Positions 13,884 through 25,079 of a stretch of DNA of 64,000 nt are shown piece by piece; the first letter of the stretch is position 1, and each line of letters starts with the position of its first letter. Under the pieces are notes generated by a model. That model did no database searches and was not told where the DNA came from. It saw only the letters and a list, made by a program, of their open reading frames with translations. The DNA is taken from the NCBI GenBank assembly GCA_963978905.1, contig OZ022257.1:9446509-9510508 (forward strand), given 5' to 3'. Source of the stretch: Trichostrongylus colubriformis (taxonomy: Eukaryota > Nematoda > Chromadorea > Rhabditida > Trichostrongylidae). Position numbers and translations under genes: made by a program.

Positions 13884-14000
13884 GCCACTGTCATTTGATG
13901 TCGCGTAGGGTGAAAATGATTTCATTCATGATGATGTTTAAATTTGTAAAATAATGCAAGGCGACAAACGAGTGAAACAATGAATGGGAGAATCAGTAAA
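13884..14000 (+). repeat. Interspersed repeat, TGTCACGTAGGG type
   Basis: CACTGTCATTTGATGTCGCG, TTTCATTCATGATGATG, GCGACAAACGAGTGAAACAATG, as in 2798-2905. Confidence 0.6.
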
Positions 14001-14482
14001 AGATAACCCAATGAATCCAGTCTCGACGTCCTGGTAGGGCATCGGATCTTCAAAGTAATGAACACCGTAACCCCGTAGTAGGCCAAAATTTCCCCTCCTT
14101 GGATCTTTAATGACACGTTCAGCAGCTTGCACAGCAGTAGCAATGATATGCAGGGGTGACTGTGCTCGATGACGCATTCATCGTCCAGGGACGTATGTGA
14201 AATCGCTACCTTGTGAAAGGCCGAAGTCCGATCCTGTGGGCCATGTAATTGCAGGCAGAAGACAAAGCTAAAGCTTTGCATTACGCAAGATTTATAGCAA
14301 AGGTTTTCTACTGCCAGTATGATTTATTGGTATGAATGATCATCAATCTTCAGACCCACACCTTAAAGTCAGCTCTTCAACACCTCTGTAAGAAGCTGAG
14401 TTTCTGAAGTCAAGGAACTCGATTCCATGTGGCAATCTAGTCTGAATACACCGCTGCTCTGAATACCTACCGCGTTGTGGAA

Positions 14483-14690
14483 GGGTGCCATTTAGACAGA
14501 AACTTCACGTGAGGCGGTGCCTTGCATGCGACGCGATGGTGCGAGCTATGTGCGCCTTATTGGATGGGCCCCTAGCTATAATTATGCTCTACGCCTTATT
14601 CTAGGCGTGACCGCTTCAGGACTCAGCTAGTGCGCCGCCACCATTTGCGCGTCAAACGCGGCCAAGTGGATTTCCTGTCCTAGTGACACC
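14483..14690. mobile_element. Hairpin MITE related to 16873-17102
   Basis: Shares GATGGTGCGAGCTATG, CGCCTTAT and TCTACGCCTTATTCTAGGCG with the element at 16873. Ends GGGTGCCATTTAGACAG / inverse CTGTCCTAGTGACACC. No matching 9-bp flanks remain. Confidence 0.7.
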
Positions 14691-14899
14691 AAGGTACTCT
14701 GGGGGTTGAGAGTTCTTCGACAGGGGTCGTACTTGACGGGTGACAGGGAAGAGGGTGTCGTCTTCCCTGAGGTCATCGATGATCCTAGGTTAACCAGAAG
14801 CGAAAAGTGCCGTTGGCTAACACAGCTAATTGATTAAACATAAGTAAAAAATTATTCAAATTAGCTAAATATAGGATCAATTTGAGAATTCATTCCTAA

Positions 14900-15030
14900 A
14901 TGGCAATCAACACAAAAATACATAGTAACAGAATTCCGGCTGTGTAAACTGATAGTGTAGAATTTAAAGGGGGTCGTACCGAGACGGCCATTTTCCTCGA
15001 CGCGTGGGAGTGCCCTGGATGGCACTCACC
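14900..15030 (-). repeat. R1 repeat fragment, reversed
   Basis: GGGGGTCGTACCGAGACGGCC and GTGGGAGTGCCCTGG, as in 9823-10030. Confidence 0.5.
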
Positions 15031-15877
15031 CACCGTCTTCCGCCAAGCCGTCCATAGTTGACTGAGGTTTTGTTGCCTGTCTCCCAATATGTGTTTTTAA
15101 ATCAACGAAATAAATACACAAAAACGAAGCACATTTAAACTATGAGACACAGAACGCTAACTACTAGGTTTTTTTCGGGTGACGTCAAGAGCTCCGACCA
15201 GCATGACGGGAAGTCAGGTCGCCGGTGTTGTCTGGTAATTAACTAAGGAACGAAGAAATTAACATTTTTGTGAGACTAATCTATTGTATTATGGACTGTC
15301 ACAGTAACTAGCTTCCACAATCATCAAATATCGTATCTGCTTCCAGTTAGAAATTGTATTTGATGGAAGATGTCCTCAATTAACTATTGAAATTACAAAT
15401 ATTCAATTTTATTAGATATTTAACTTCACGAATATCTTCCTTTATTCTTCGACCCTTATCTTCGATATAAGTAGACCAGCTACGTAGCCGAATTCTTGAA
15501 ATTGGTAATAAACTGATCTTCTCGTGAAGTAAACCCACGGTGATCTGACCCCACGCTAATCACCGGAACACTTGCAGCACACCCACCAACATGTTTTTCT
15601 GTGCGCTCAAAAGTTTCAATTCGAAAATAAGCCTAGAAAAACAAATGCAGACGCGCTAACTTGATGGAAGACTTCCCCATGTCATGCCAATTAGAGCGGA
15701 ACGAGTGAAAAAGAAAAAAAAAAGCGAGCTGGAACTGTTGTGATTTTAATGGCGAGAGAGCGAAATCACGCGAATTCAACAAGAAAGACCGCGCCCACAT
15801 CGTGACCACACTTTGGCTGCCCTCGAAATTATCACAACGACGCTTCGACCACAACGGCGTCGCCACGGCCGTCTAAA

Positions 15878-15944
15878 ATGATCGAAACCGGCTGCCGCGA
15901 AAACAACGGATCAGCCGAAAATGGCAAATACATCGAGCATTCAG
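15878..15944 (+). other. Possible first exon (ATG to GT donor)
   Basis: ATG, 22 codons (MIETGCRENNGSAENGKY...) and then G|GTTGGG. It ends in the phase that DUF229 exon 25080 needs. The 9-kb distance and lack of a signal peptide argue against linkage. Confidence 0.15.
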
Positions 15945-16138
15945 GTTGGGTTTTGATCTCTTGGTTACGAATCTCGTCGAGGAGGGATCAGAGTGTAGTG
16001 ACAGGAAAGTTCCTTGCGGCTCCTTCCCGCACTGTTTTTCCCAAGTACTAATGTGACGTTTGATGAGACACGTAGGTTGCCTTCAGGCGTTCACATCCCA
16101 TCGCTGGAGTTATTACAAAGGCGACAAACCAAATAGGG

Positions 16139-16443
16139 CGGAGGTGGTGTGGTGACAGCAGGCGCGCATTCCCACTCTCATGATACGAGGATCATATCCG
16201 GCATCAACACCTTCCCCCGCAAGCCAACCAAGCCTTCCATCCTTGCGAGGTAGGTGAAAAAATTGGTGCCAGACTCATCTGGAAGAATAAAAACACTAAC
16301 TTATACATCGGCTGCCACCGCCAGTGATCGTATAGGCCAAATCGCGTTCACGTGCCAACACGATTTGAATGGAACTGAAGTGCGCGCGCGTTCCAAGAAG
16401 GAGTTGATTAAGGCTAGGAACATTATCCTTTATACTTTTTATG
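16139..16443 (+). mobile_element. tRNA-derived SINE, copy 2
   Basis: Collinear with 8998-9293: GTGGTGTGGTGACAG, AGGATCATATCCGGCATCAA, a GCCAACCAAGCCTTCCATCC block, and the tail ACATTATCCTTTATACTTTT. Confidence 0.75.
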
Positions 16444-16872
16444 TTAAAAGGCTAACAGCTTGTGGTGAGAAAGATTTCCATCGTTTAGTGGAAACCTCTT
16501 GGAATTTCTTGCCAAAAAGCGCAAAAGTGCGAAGTGATACGGACAATGGTATTGATAGACATTGATGGCAAAGAATGGGAGGATATACTATTCTCGGTTG
16601 AGGAGAAGCTCCGAACTACCTCAAGCCAAGGGTGATAAGAAACAAAAACTTTGAGAGATTTCACAAAAAAGGTCAATATAGTAAAATTGCTCAAGTGATT
16701 TCTTTCGCCTCTACTCATACGATCTACTGTATTTTCCATCAACTCACGAGGCTCATGGTGTGTCGGGATCATAGAAAGCAAAAGAATATTTCGAAAAAAG
16801 TGAAAAAATTGTAAAAAAAAACCGTCAAATCCACCACTGATCATGAGGTGCACGGCATCACCTATGTGATGA

Positions 16873-17102
16873 AGGGTGTATATCGCTAGGACAGAAACGT
16901 CGCGTGGCCGTGTTCGGCACGCGACGGGATGGTGCGAGCTATGCGCGCCGTTTAGTTGAGTCCTGAAGCGATTACGCCTAGAATGAGGCGTAGAGCACCG
17001 TCATCGCTTCAAGACCCATCCGATAAGGCGCGCATAGCTCGCACCATCTCGTCGCGCGCCAAACACGGCCATGCGACGTTTCTTTCCTAACGATATACAC
17101 CC
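16873..17102. mobile_element. 9-bp-TSD hairpin MITE
   Basis: Ends AGGGTGTATATCGCTAGGAC / inverse ATATACACCC, nearly self-complementary throughout (GTCGCGTGGCCGTGTT paired with its inverse at 17070-17086). Flanked by ATGTGATGA at 16864-16872 and 17103-17111. Confidence 0.9.
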
Positions 17103-17479
17103 ATGTGATGAACAGGTGCAATGACAGGCTCATTTGAAGCGCAGCGATGCAATCTCATTCGAAGCATTCAGTTGTCATGATTGTACAGGCTGTTGCAGGC
17201 AGAATTCGAGCCCGAGTAGCGTGCGCGAAAAAGTGAGTCACACGAATTGTGAAAAGTGTGGTTATTCAAGTGTTTGTCTGTCCCAACGAGTTCGTGGATA
17301 TGTCCAGTACTTTTTGATTCCTCTCAAATGGTCCGTAGAGGCGTTTGTTCGCGAAAACGTGGTGAATACAGCATAATGGCGGTGGACAGCTGGGGCTGGA
17401 CTATTTTGTTCGTGGGGATCTATATCAAAAGTATTTTTAAATACAATTACTCTACTATGCTAACGTGGTTGTGAGGTGG

Positions 17480-17523
17480 GACTTTTATTAGCGGCGTGAT
17501 GTTTCGACCAGATCGTCATCCTC
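17480..17523 (-). repeat. Penelope-like 3' tail motif, antisense (candidate)
   Basis: On the minus strand the sequence is GATGACGATCTGGTCGAAAC, then ATCACGCCGCTAATAAAAG. It has the same GACGA...GGYCGAAACRT...AATAAAA frame as the tail after the GIY-YIG gene at 50309-50347. No GIY-YIG frame is readable next to it, so it would be a decayed end. Confidence 0.3.
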
Positions 17524-18162
17524 AAAAGCCCAGTTTACCACCGTGAAAGCGGAACGTCGCTCTTGGCATAGCAGAGAAAATTGTAATCGACATCAATGCC
17601 GAGGTGTTACGAAGAGAGAGGTTGGAAATGCATCAGATTTTGGATAAATATAGGAATCAAATGGGGATGAGTTTCGAAACGGGCCTCCGATCTCGACATG
17701 GTATTTTCAAGGCCTGTTCTCTTCTTTTAAGTCCAGAACACGTCTGTCTAGCGCCTGAACAAAATTTTGTCAGCACCAATCCTGCACTGTCACGAGACTG
17801 AGAATGTTTCTTCCATTTTTCCTCTCTTCTTGCGTCGTACATAAAGATCAGGCGCATACAAAGCTTATCTGCCCTTAAATTTCACGATAATAGCCTTCAA
17901 CACGTCATACTGCGACCTTTCATTCCTCCCTCACCACCTACGCACCGAAACACCTGCTGCTCCCGTTGATTGTTTCTCAATGTTCGCGGCATGTCTGAGA
18001 TTTCATATGACGTTCTTCGCCGCAGTATTGAGAAGCAACAAGTATCATGCGTATAGAATGATTCGAAAGCACAAGATTCATTTATTTATTTGAAAATAAG
18101 TAAATAAGGCAAAATAGTTGTGAAGTCAAAAATCCGAGATGAGGTAGGGATATTCTTTATTA

Positions 18163-19543
18163 TTGGGTTGGGGAATAAGTCCCCGCCGTTTTTTTCAACC
18201 CCGTTTTTCACATTGTTTCCTACATCTTTCAACAAAGCCAATATATGTTTTCGATAGAGCTTTTCTTGTTCTACAGAATGCTACTATCTGTTTTTCGATT
18301 TCTTCGACAACCCAATATTTATGAGGTTTGGAAATGAAGTGAGCTGAAGGCAAAAAAGTGGCACTTGCGCACCTCATCTTTCTCGTCTGCCATCAAAATC
18401 AAAAAATGTATGTGCATATGTTTTCGATAGAGCTTTTTCAGCTCTACAGAATGGTACCACTCTTTATTCAAATCGCTCAAGTTTTTGCTGTTTTTAAGAT
18501 TTACAAATGCAGTACTAGCAAAAATGTGCTTTTTCGTTATCTCCTTTTCCTCGCCTACCATCGAGATTGGAGAGGGTGTGCATATATGCATTCGATAGAG
18601 CTTTTTTTGCTCTACAAAATGATGCCTTTCTTCTTTTGTATCCTCTCATATTTTAGCATGTGGGAGTAAGTCTCCACGTGTTTTTCAATTCAAAATTGCG
18701 TAATGAAAACAAATTTTTTTGGCAGATTGTTTTGTATCGTTCGATAGAGCTCTTTTCGCTCTACAAGATAGTAATTACGGTTTTTGTTCAAACTGATTTT
18801 TGACATTTTTTAGATCATTCAAAAGTCGACGAAATCGAGCATTTTTGTCACATGGTGTCGAAAATGCTCGATTTCGTCGACTTTTAAATGACCTAAAAAT
18901 GTCAAAAATCAGTTTGAACAAAAACCGTAATTACTATCTTGTAGAGCGAAAAGAGCTCTATCGAACGATACAAAACAATCTGCCAAAAAAATTTGTTTTC
19001 ATTACGCAATTTTGAATTGAAAAACACGTGGAGACTTACTCCCACATGCTAAAATATGAGAGGATACGAAAGAAGAAAGGCATCATTTTGTAGAGCAAAA
19101 AGAGCTCTATCGAATGCATGTATGCACACCCTCTCTAATCTCGATGGTAGGCGAGGAAAAGGAGATAACGAAAAAGCACATTTTTGCTAGTACTGCATTT
19201 GTAAATCTTAAAAGCAGCAAAAACTTGAGCGATTTGAATAAAGAGTGGTACCATTCTGTAGAGCTGAAAAAGCTCTATCGAAAACATATGCACATACATT
19301 TTTTGATTTTGATGGCAGACGAGAAAGATGAGGTGCGCAAGTGCCACTTTTTTGCCTTCAGCTCACTTCATTTCCAAACCTCATAAATATTGGGTTGTCG
19401 AAGAAATCGAAAAACAGATAGTAGCATTCTGTAGAACAAGAAAAGCTCTATCGAAAACATATATTGGCTTTGTTGAAAGATGTAGGAAACAATGTGAAAA
19501 ACGGGGTTGAAAAAAAACGGCGGGGACTTATTCTCCAACCCAA
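18163..19543. mobile_element. 1.38-kb foldback element with mariner-type ends
   Basis: The left end TTGGGTTGGGGAATAAGTCC and its reverse complement at the right end sit inside TA/TA (18161-18162 and 19544-19545). This is the target and end type of mariner elements (GGTTGG..AATAAGTCCCC). The two arms, about 18163-18845 and 18861-19543, are inverted copies of each other with only scattered differences and a loop of about 15 bases. There is no transposase. Each arm contains four copies, 150-175 bp apart, of a short hairpin TAGAGC...GCTCTA preceded by TTCGA (near 18250, 18423, 18592 and 18740 in the left arm). Open frames of 60-90 codons in the arms are mirrored in both and are not recognised. 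Confidence 0.85.
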
Positions 19544-20204
19544 TAGTTTACTCATTTGTTTTTTAAATTTATTTTATCGGAACCTTTTAAAAATTTCCTA
19601 CCTTTGCATCATGAAGTACTGCTTGAGACCGCTGTAGACTTCGATTTTTATTTATTATTTCTTTATTCTTTCATGAACAACATGAAGTGCACATACAAGA
19701 TTAGCAATAATAGAACAGTGGAATGTGAGGAACATACAATGGAACGCGGGAACACATATCATCGAAGTAAATTACAGTGATTTTCTTTATAATTGTTTAC
19801 TTCTCGATTAATATCAGATGCGCTGTTCAATCGATAGAGCAGAGTTGTTTGAGCCAAGGTTCAATTCATTGAATCAGCCGTTGCATAACCCAGCGGAGGA
19901 GGCAAGCTCCTCAAGTGGGACGCCAGGCAATTTTGGTGTCGAACCTCATGAGAAGTTCGACATCATAAGATTCGAGGGCAGGAGGGGGCCTGCAAAAACT
20001 CGCTTTTTCTTTCATAGCTTAGCTCACGAGCTCTGAGTTCTACTCAGCTTCCTTCGTTGGATCCTAAGAAGACGGTCAAAATGGCTGAGGACGGAACAAC
20101 GCTGAACCAATTGGCAATTAGTGAAATAAACTGCAGAAAAATGAGCGTTTGAATATGCTTGTATCTTTCGCACCTCATTCGCTTCATTGTGATCAAAGTT
20201 AAGT

Positions 20205-20337
20205 TGAGAAGATAAAGTTTCTATTGCTATTCAATCCCTTACTGGGGTGCCTGACACACTCTAGTTTCATTACGAATCGTGGTGGCAGGTGAATACGGTT
20301 TGGACTATACTATGAGCTGCGGGGGCCAGCTGTAAAT
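20205..20337 (-). mobile_element. SINE 3' fragment cut by mariner relic
   Basis: ATTCAATCCCTTACTGGGGT and CGAATCGTGGTGGCAGGTGAA match the 3' half of the SINE at 32878. Similarity stops at the TA where the mariner end begins (20338). Confidence 0.6.
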
Positions 20338-20740
20338 ATAGGTTGTCCCAAAAGTCTTATAGGATTCCTTTCGTCACTTCCTACTATTATTTCTTCCAAC
20401 AAACGACGATTAGGCAACCCCGTATTCACTATTGTTACCGACAGCACTCTACCGCCACATAGGTGGAGCGTTGATTCCCTCCTCCCAGAACTCTGGGTTC
20501 TGAAAGCCGAAGAAGTCAGCGATCGCCTTTGCAAGCAAGTCATAATCAACGAATTTTCTCTTGGCCAGGAACAATTCAAGAGAATGGATAAGGTGGTGGT
20601 CAGAGGAAGTAATGGCTGGAGAGTATGGCGGATGGGGCAGGACATCCCAGCCGAGCTGCTGTCGCTTGGCCTGCGTACACTTTGCGACGTATGGGTGAGC
20701 GTTCTCATGAAGGAGGGTGACCGCGGACCTTCTCAGGCGC
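20338..20740 (-). pseudogene. Mariner transposase C-terminal relic with terminal repeat
   Basis: On the minus strand a frame ending at the stop 20449-20451 reads TLLHENAHPYVA, then LGWDVLPHPPYSP, TSSDHH, LFLAKRKFVDYD and FFGFQNPEFW. These are the mariner motifs LLHDNARPH and PPYSPDLAPSDYH. Exactly 34 residues separate the acidic residue of HEN from the Asp of SSD, the D34D spacing, but the first catalytic Asp is Glu here. About 110 bases beyond the stop lies TAGGTTGTCCCAAAAGTC, a mariner-type terminal repeat. The N-terminal half was not found upstream in frame, so this is an inactive fragment. Confidence 0.8.
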
Positions 20741-22653
20741 TTTTTTCGACAGCGATGACGAGCTGCTCGAATTTATAAAAGATTTCTTTGACGAGAAGGC
20801 TCAGAGGGCATTGACCAAGCTGTGGAAGCTCTTTGCGATAAAGTGTATGATTCACTAAAAACAATCTCTCATTTCTGCAAAAGAATATTTACCAGAAACT
20901 TTTTGGTTTGTACTAGCTTCCCTCGGAAACATACTCTATGACGACAAGGCTGAAAGCGTTTTCAAATAATTTTAGCGATATTAATCTTGCGGAAGTAAAA
21001 TGGATCTATCATCAATGAGAATCTGTCGCTTTCTATTTCTATCGATGTAAAACATCTAGCCGGCCGTAACGGTTAGTGTGTCAAAAACAACTTCAACTAG
21101 ACTCTGAACATAATGAAACCTCGACGCTGTTTTATGGGGGCTGTTTTCAGCCCCCCCCCCACCTCGATGAAACCAAAATGGTATTAGCCTTACCCATCGA
21201 TTCGAGCTCTTCACCACATGTGCTATACTTCCTATAACTCTAACGTCTACGCTTTGAGTGCTTCTCAGGGGTCCTCAACTCACCATGTGACCACTAGATC
21301 ATATTGTTCGGATAATTACTGTAATCACAAGTATTCTGAAAGAGATCTCGCCCCGCCTAATCCGAAAAAATATTCATCTAAGCAGAGCATGTGTTCATTT
21401 TCCTAATTCTTCTACTGCAACTATTAGGTCGTTCGTAAAGTTCATGCGGTTTCGAATGTTGCCATTTCTGATTTTTTTTTCAATCTTTCCTATATTTCCA
21501 TATTGCAGCCCGCTTCTCGCTCTATTCCAGTATAGTAACGTTTATGCCATAAAATAATTGAATTTTTTTGAAGTCTTGAAAACAAAATGGTCAAATATAG
21601 TTCCGTCCATTTTTCACGTATCCTCTTCTTCTACGCCACGAAATGACCCATCTTCTGAGGGCACCGTGCCGGGTTTGTAGCCTTATGTCGAAGTTTCGCT
21701 TTGCGGCGTCACACTCACGGCGCCATCACCACGACTTGCCACGCTCGGCTGGAATTCTGCTTAGGACGAGAGACTGGTACCATAGAGGTCTTTCGAAGAA
21801 ATAGTTGTTTATGTCATCATTATTTGTAAGCAATAATTTTTCTACCATGAAAACACAAAATAGTAACATAAAGGGGAGAAAAAACAATAACATTACATAA
21901 TAACAATCTAATCGAGAAATAAGTAATCCGGACGTAAACCTTCAAAGGAATTGTACGCAATGCGCTCAATCACACGCGACGAAATTCACCGCGCGGGGCC
22001 CGCGCAAAAATTCGACTCAAGGCTACACATCCCATCGTCCCCTATGATGAGCACCGGATTCTGGGGGACAATCGACAACGATCTGCACAATCATCTGGAG
22101 GAAGGCAAAGTTCATAGCCGTCAGCCTCTTCAGCATACCTGTTTCTTCGGAAGAATGGCTTCAAGACTTACTACGATGCTGAAGCGGCCTTTAGCAAATT
22201 CATCCCTTTAGATCTCCACAACTTTGAGTAGTCAAAAAAATGAAAGCTTGTGGCGAAATCTGGTGACCTTTATGGTTCTTATCTGGAAGAATTCTGGTGG
22301 AATTTCAGTGGATTCTGGTAGAATTATGTATAGGCTGAGATAAGCGCCTTTGAAATTATGTAGAGGTCGAAAACCAAGAGCTTTCCGAATGAACTGATAC
22401 TTGATACGAGGTGTCCATCTGTGTGATAAATTCTATCACGCTGACTATTCACTTATCTTCCAATTCTGAAGACTTATTTTGGAGCTCTGTTATTTCGCTT
22501 GAGTGAGAGGAAGGATGCTCGAGCATTAACCTCGTTCCTTCAGGAATGGTTCGTGACTCGCAAAGGACTCGTATATTCAAAATGCTGATATGTGCATTTG
22601 GATTGGTGTATGTGATATATCTACTGACACTGAGTGAGCTTAGCTTTCTACCT
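20741..22653. other. No gene seen
   Basis: Follows the mariner relic. 21650-21790 resembles part of the GC-rich MITE interior (TTTCGCTTTGCGGCGTCACA). Otherwise nothing recognised. Confidence 0.45.
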
Positions 22654-22662
22654 CTTCGGTGG

Positions 22663-22901
22663 GGGTGGGGACCACGAGGTTGAATTTCCGCGCGGCCGCG
22701 CGCGATGAGCGGCACAGCGGGTGCGAGTGCCAGTGGCAGGGCATGGCAGCCTTCAAGCGAGGCAGTGTGGCATAAGTGGAAAGCGCAGACGTGACGCAGT
22801 CACGCTCGGCCGAGCGAGCAAGGGCAATCGATACGGCGAGTCACAGGGGCGCCGCGAGTGCACCGCCGCGAAGCCGAAATTCGACCTCGTGGACCCCACC
22901 C
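22663..22901. mobile_element. 9-bp-TSD hairpin MITE
   Basis: Ends GGGTGGGGACCACGAGGTTG / inverse GACCTCGTGGACCCCACCC. Flanked by the exact 9-bp repeat CTTCGGTGG (22654-22662 and 22902-22910). GC-rich interior with the GAATTTCCGCGCGG block shared with 31072 and 10346. Confidence 0.9.
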
Positions 22902-22987
22902 CTTCGGTGGCCATAGCCATTTGAAAACACTTCAACATGATATTTTAATTTTTGATAGCTGCTGTTTATGGCCACAGCTCGCGATGC

Positions 22988-23224
22988 GAAAGTTACTACA
23001 AGGATGCTGAGTTATGGGCAAAAGCTTAACACGGCTCAACACGTTATACGTGTGAGTGCTGATAAGCTATGGTAAATATACCATTCAAAAAGCTGAGTTA
23101 AGGTGAAGGTGGTGTCGGTAGTGTAATGGATTAGCACATATCCCCGGTAAGGATGAAGTTCGGGCTCGAGTCCCGTCCGGTACCGAAGCTTTTGCCCATA
23201 ACTCAGCATCCTTGTGGTAACTTC
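22988..23224. mobile_element. Inverted-repeat element carrying a tRNA-like gene
   Basis: GTTACTACAAGGATGCTGAG (22992) through AAAGCTT pairs over about 36 bp with the inverse ending GTGGTAAC at 23221. The tRNA-like sequence at 23112-23184 lies directly against the right arm, with about 80 bp of other sequence on the left. Confidence 0.8.
23112..23184 (+). tRNA. tRNA-like gene, anticodon-loop GGT (Thr-like), probably not a normal tRNA
   Basis: A full cloverleaf can be drawn. Acceptor 23112-23118 pairs with 23177-23183. The D arm is GTGT/GCAC with GG in the loop. The anticodon stem TATCC/GGATG has loop CCGGTAA. The T arm TCGGG/CCCGT has loop CTCGAGT and one mismatch. A-box (TAGTGTAATGG) and B-box (GGCTCGAGTCC) are good. 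Odd points: position 33 is C, not U, and GGT is not an anticodon used by eukaryotic cytosolic tRNA-Thr. It may be a tRNA pseudogene or a pol III promoter recruited by the surrounding inverted repeat. Confidence 0.45.
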
Positions 23225-23287
23225 AACATGAGTTCATAGTCTGCGAGAGCATCCGTTGGTATCAACTAGTTCATTTTCTCGCTAGAA

Positions 23288-23718
23288 GATCGCCCACGAA
23301 AAAAATGAGTTTCTTTGCTACCCATATATTTACGTTGAACTAGCCTAATAAAAGCCACCTGCCAACTTTCACGCGAAAAAAGTGACGATTTGGCCAAGAT
23401 ACAGCTCCCCTAATTCCCGGCGGGATGGGCGGTGCCTTCGACTTGAAGCCCCATCACGTCGTCCACCGCGGTTGGGAACGGAGAGTGTGACTTTTTACAT
23501 AATTTTCTATTCCTACAATGCGTCTCCGACCGCGGCGAACGACGGGGTGGGCACTGTTCGGAGGCCCCGCTCACTTGACCAAGACTTTGAGGCGCTGTAT
23601 CTTGGCCGGAATCACATTTTTCAGCGTGAAACTTTGCATGCGGCCCATTACGCAAATACAACTTAAATATGGATAACGCAAGGGCTCATTTTTTCATTAT
23701 TCCGTGGATGACTCCTTT
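23288..23718. mobile_element. Family P inverted-repeat element, copy 1
   Basis: The left half, CACGAAAAAAATGAGTTTC, CCCATATATTTACGTTG, GCCAAGATACAGCTCC, returns inverted at the right (GCTGTATCTTGGCC, ATGCGGCCCATTACG, CTCATTTTTTCATTATTCCG). Relatives are at 36412-36660 and 55175-55610. Confidence 0.7.
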
Positions 23719-24231
23719 GATCAATGTGATAACACAAAAACTCATTTCTCCGTAGACGATTTCTTTAATGTGTGATACCGCCCAGTCCGCCTTCCTTCTT
23801 CTTCTGAAGATGCCGTTTGTGGCGGAAGACTTCCCCTCGTCAAATGGAGCCTCCCCATATATCTGGGCAACTTCTACTAAGGTTTCTGTGCTCATGTATC
23901 ATACCTCTGAACATAGTGAGCTTTTATCAAACGGTTTTTTGCCTCCTGTAGGGTTACATAAATAAACCGCAAGAACCAGCTTCTTGGTTCTACTTGAACC
24001 AAAAATAGGTGATAAATGTTGCTCGAGTGAAAGCAATTTTGACACTTCTTTGCAGTACCTTCCAAGTGTGATGTTTATTATATGCATACTGGAAGACCCC
24101 CTTCAGTTCTGCATCAAAATCAAGTATGAGCCTCGATAAAACGGAAAAATCGTCTCAGAATAGCTCACTATGCCCCTATAGGCCTTCCTAATTAGAGAAT
24201 AACACAAGCTAATCAAAACCGTTGAGCATCA

Positions 24232-24770
24232 TTAAAGACAGCAGGGGTAATGTGGTTATTGAGAAATCCCTGAAAGAAGTTACTTACATAGTGAACATGA
24301 GCCTGAGAAGGCTATCTGTGGCGAAATCCCGGTGGAAAAATGCGGCTCCGCGCTTTAGGAACGGCGGAAACGGATAAGAGCTGCCGCCTTCGAATGATCG
24401 ACTCCGCCTCCAAGCGATGTGATACCTAGTTGGCTGCGATGAGCGGCCAAGGATATGCAGTGAGATCGAAAGTATAGCAGCGCGCTTACTCAGTTTTACC
24501 CTGAAGCTCACTACAGAAATTGGAAGCTGTCGTATTCCCAAAAATTCCCTGGTGTTTACTTGGGAACATGCCAATGGGAATTTCGTTCGGAGTGTCCGCT
24601 TCTTGACGGAAAGGTCGTCCGCGTTGAGAACCAACGAGAGAAGGGAGTCTATTTCTCGGGTTTTTGACCATCTCCATCCGTTATCCACTGTCCTGTTACT
24701 AGGCATCTCGACTTTCAGATTCACTACTTCTTTTACTTTTCGTCCGAATTTCCCCTAATGCTGCCTCGAA
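24232..24770 (+). mobile_element. Family A element, copy 2
   Basis: Begins TTAAAGACAGCAGGGGTAATG and follows copy 1 (2172-2731) over its full length, including the CTGTCCTGTTACTAGGCATC block. The right tip has decayed to TGCCTCGAAACC. Confidence 0.75.
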
Positions 24771-25079
24771 ACCTTATAAATTGTAACGGTGCTCACAGGC
24801 AAGAGTGAGCCTTAGAAACAAGAGCCATGGCAGAAGTATCCCTGATAGTAACTTGAATCGTTTTGTTGCAAGCCTCCCAGAAACTTTTTGCAACAAGACC
24901 CTTGAAAAATATGTCATTGATTATTCCTTAACACTTGAGCTGAAGCGCATGAACTCAAAAATTGGTACGCAGTTATAATACTTCTTTATTCAGAATTTGA
25001 TTTTTTCAAAAAATCATTTCTAGAAAAACATATTACATTTCATTTCGATCGAAAAGCATATTCTCTCAATTTATTTCAG

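Larger units (their letters stand above)
11778..16138. other. No gene seen outside listed repeats
   Basis: Frames at 12042-12541, 13433-13724 and 13922-14281 show no family motif and no conserved exon structure. Confidence 0.45.

Noticed and set aside
18195..19510. Mirrored 60-103-codon frames (for example the C-rich CRKQCEKRG end)
   Set aside because: They are symmetric products of the foldback arms, with no recognised family. Kept only as part of the element.
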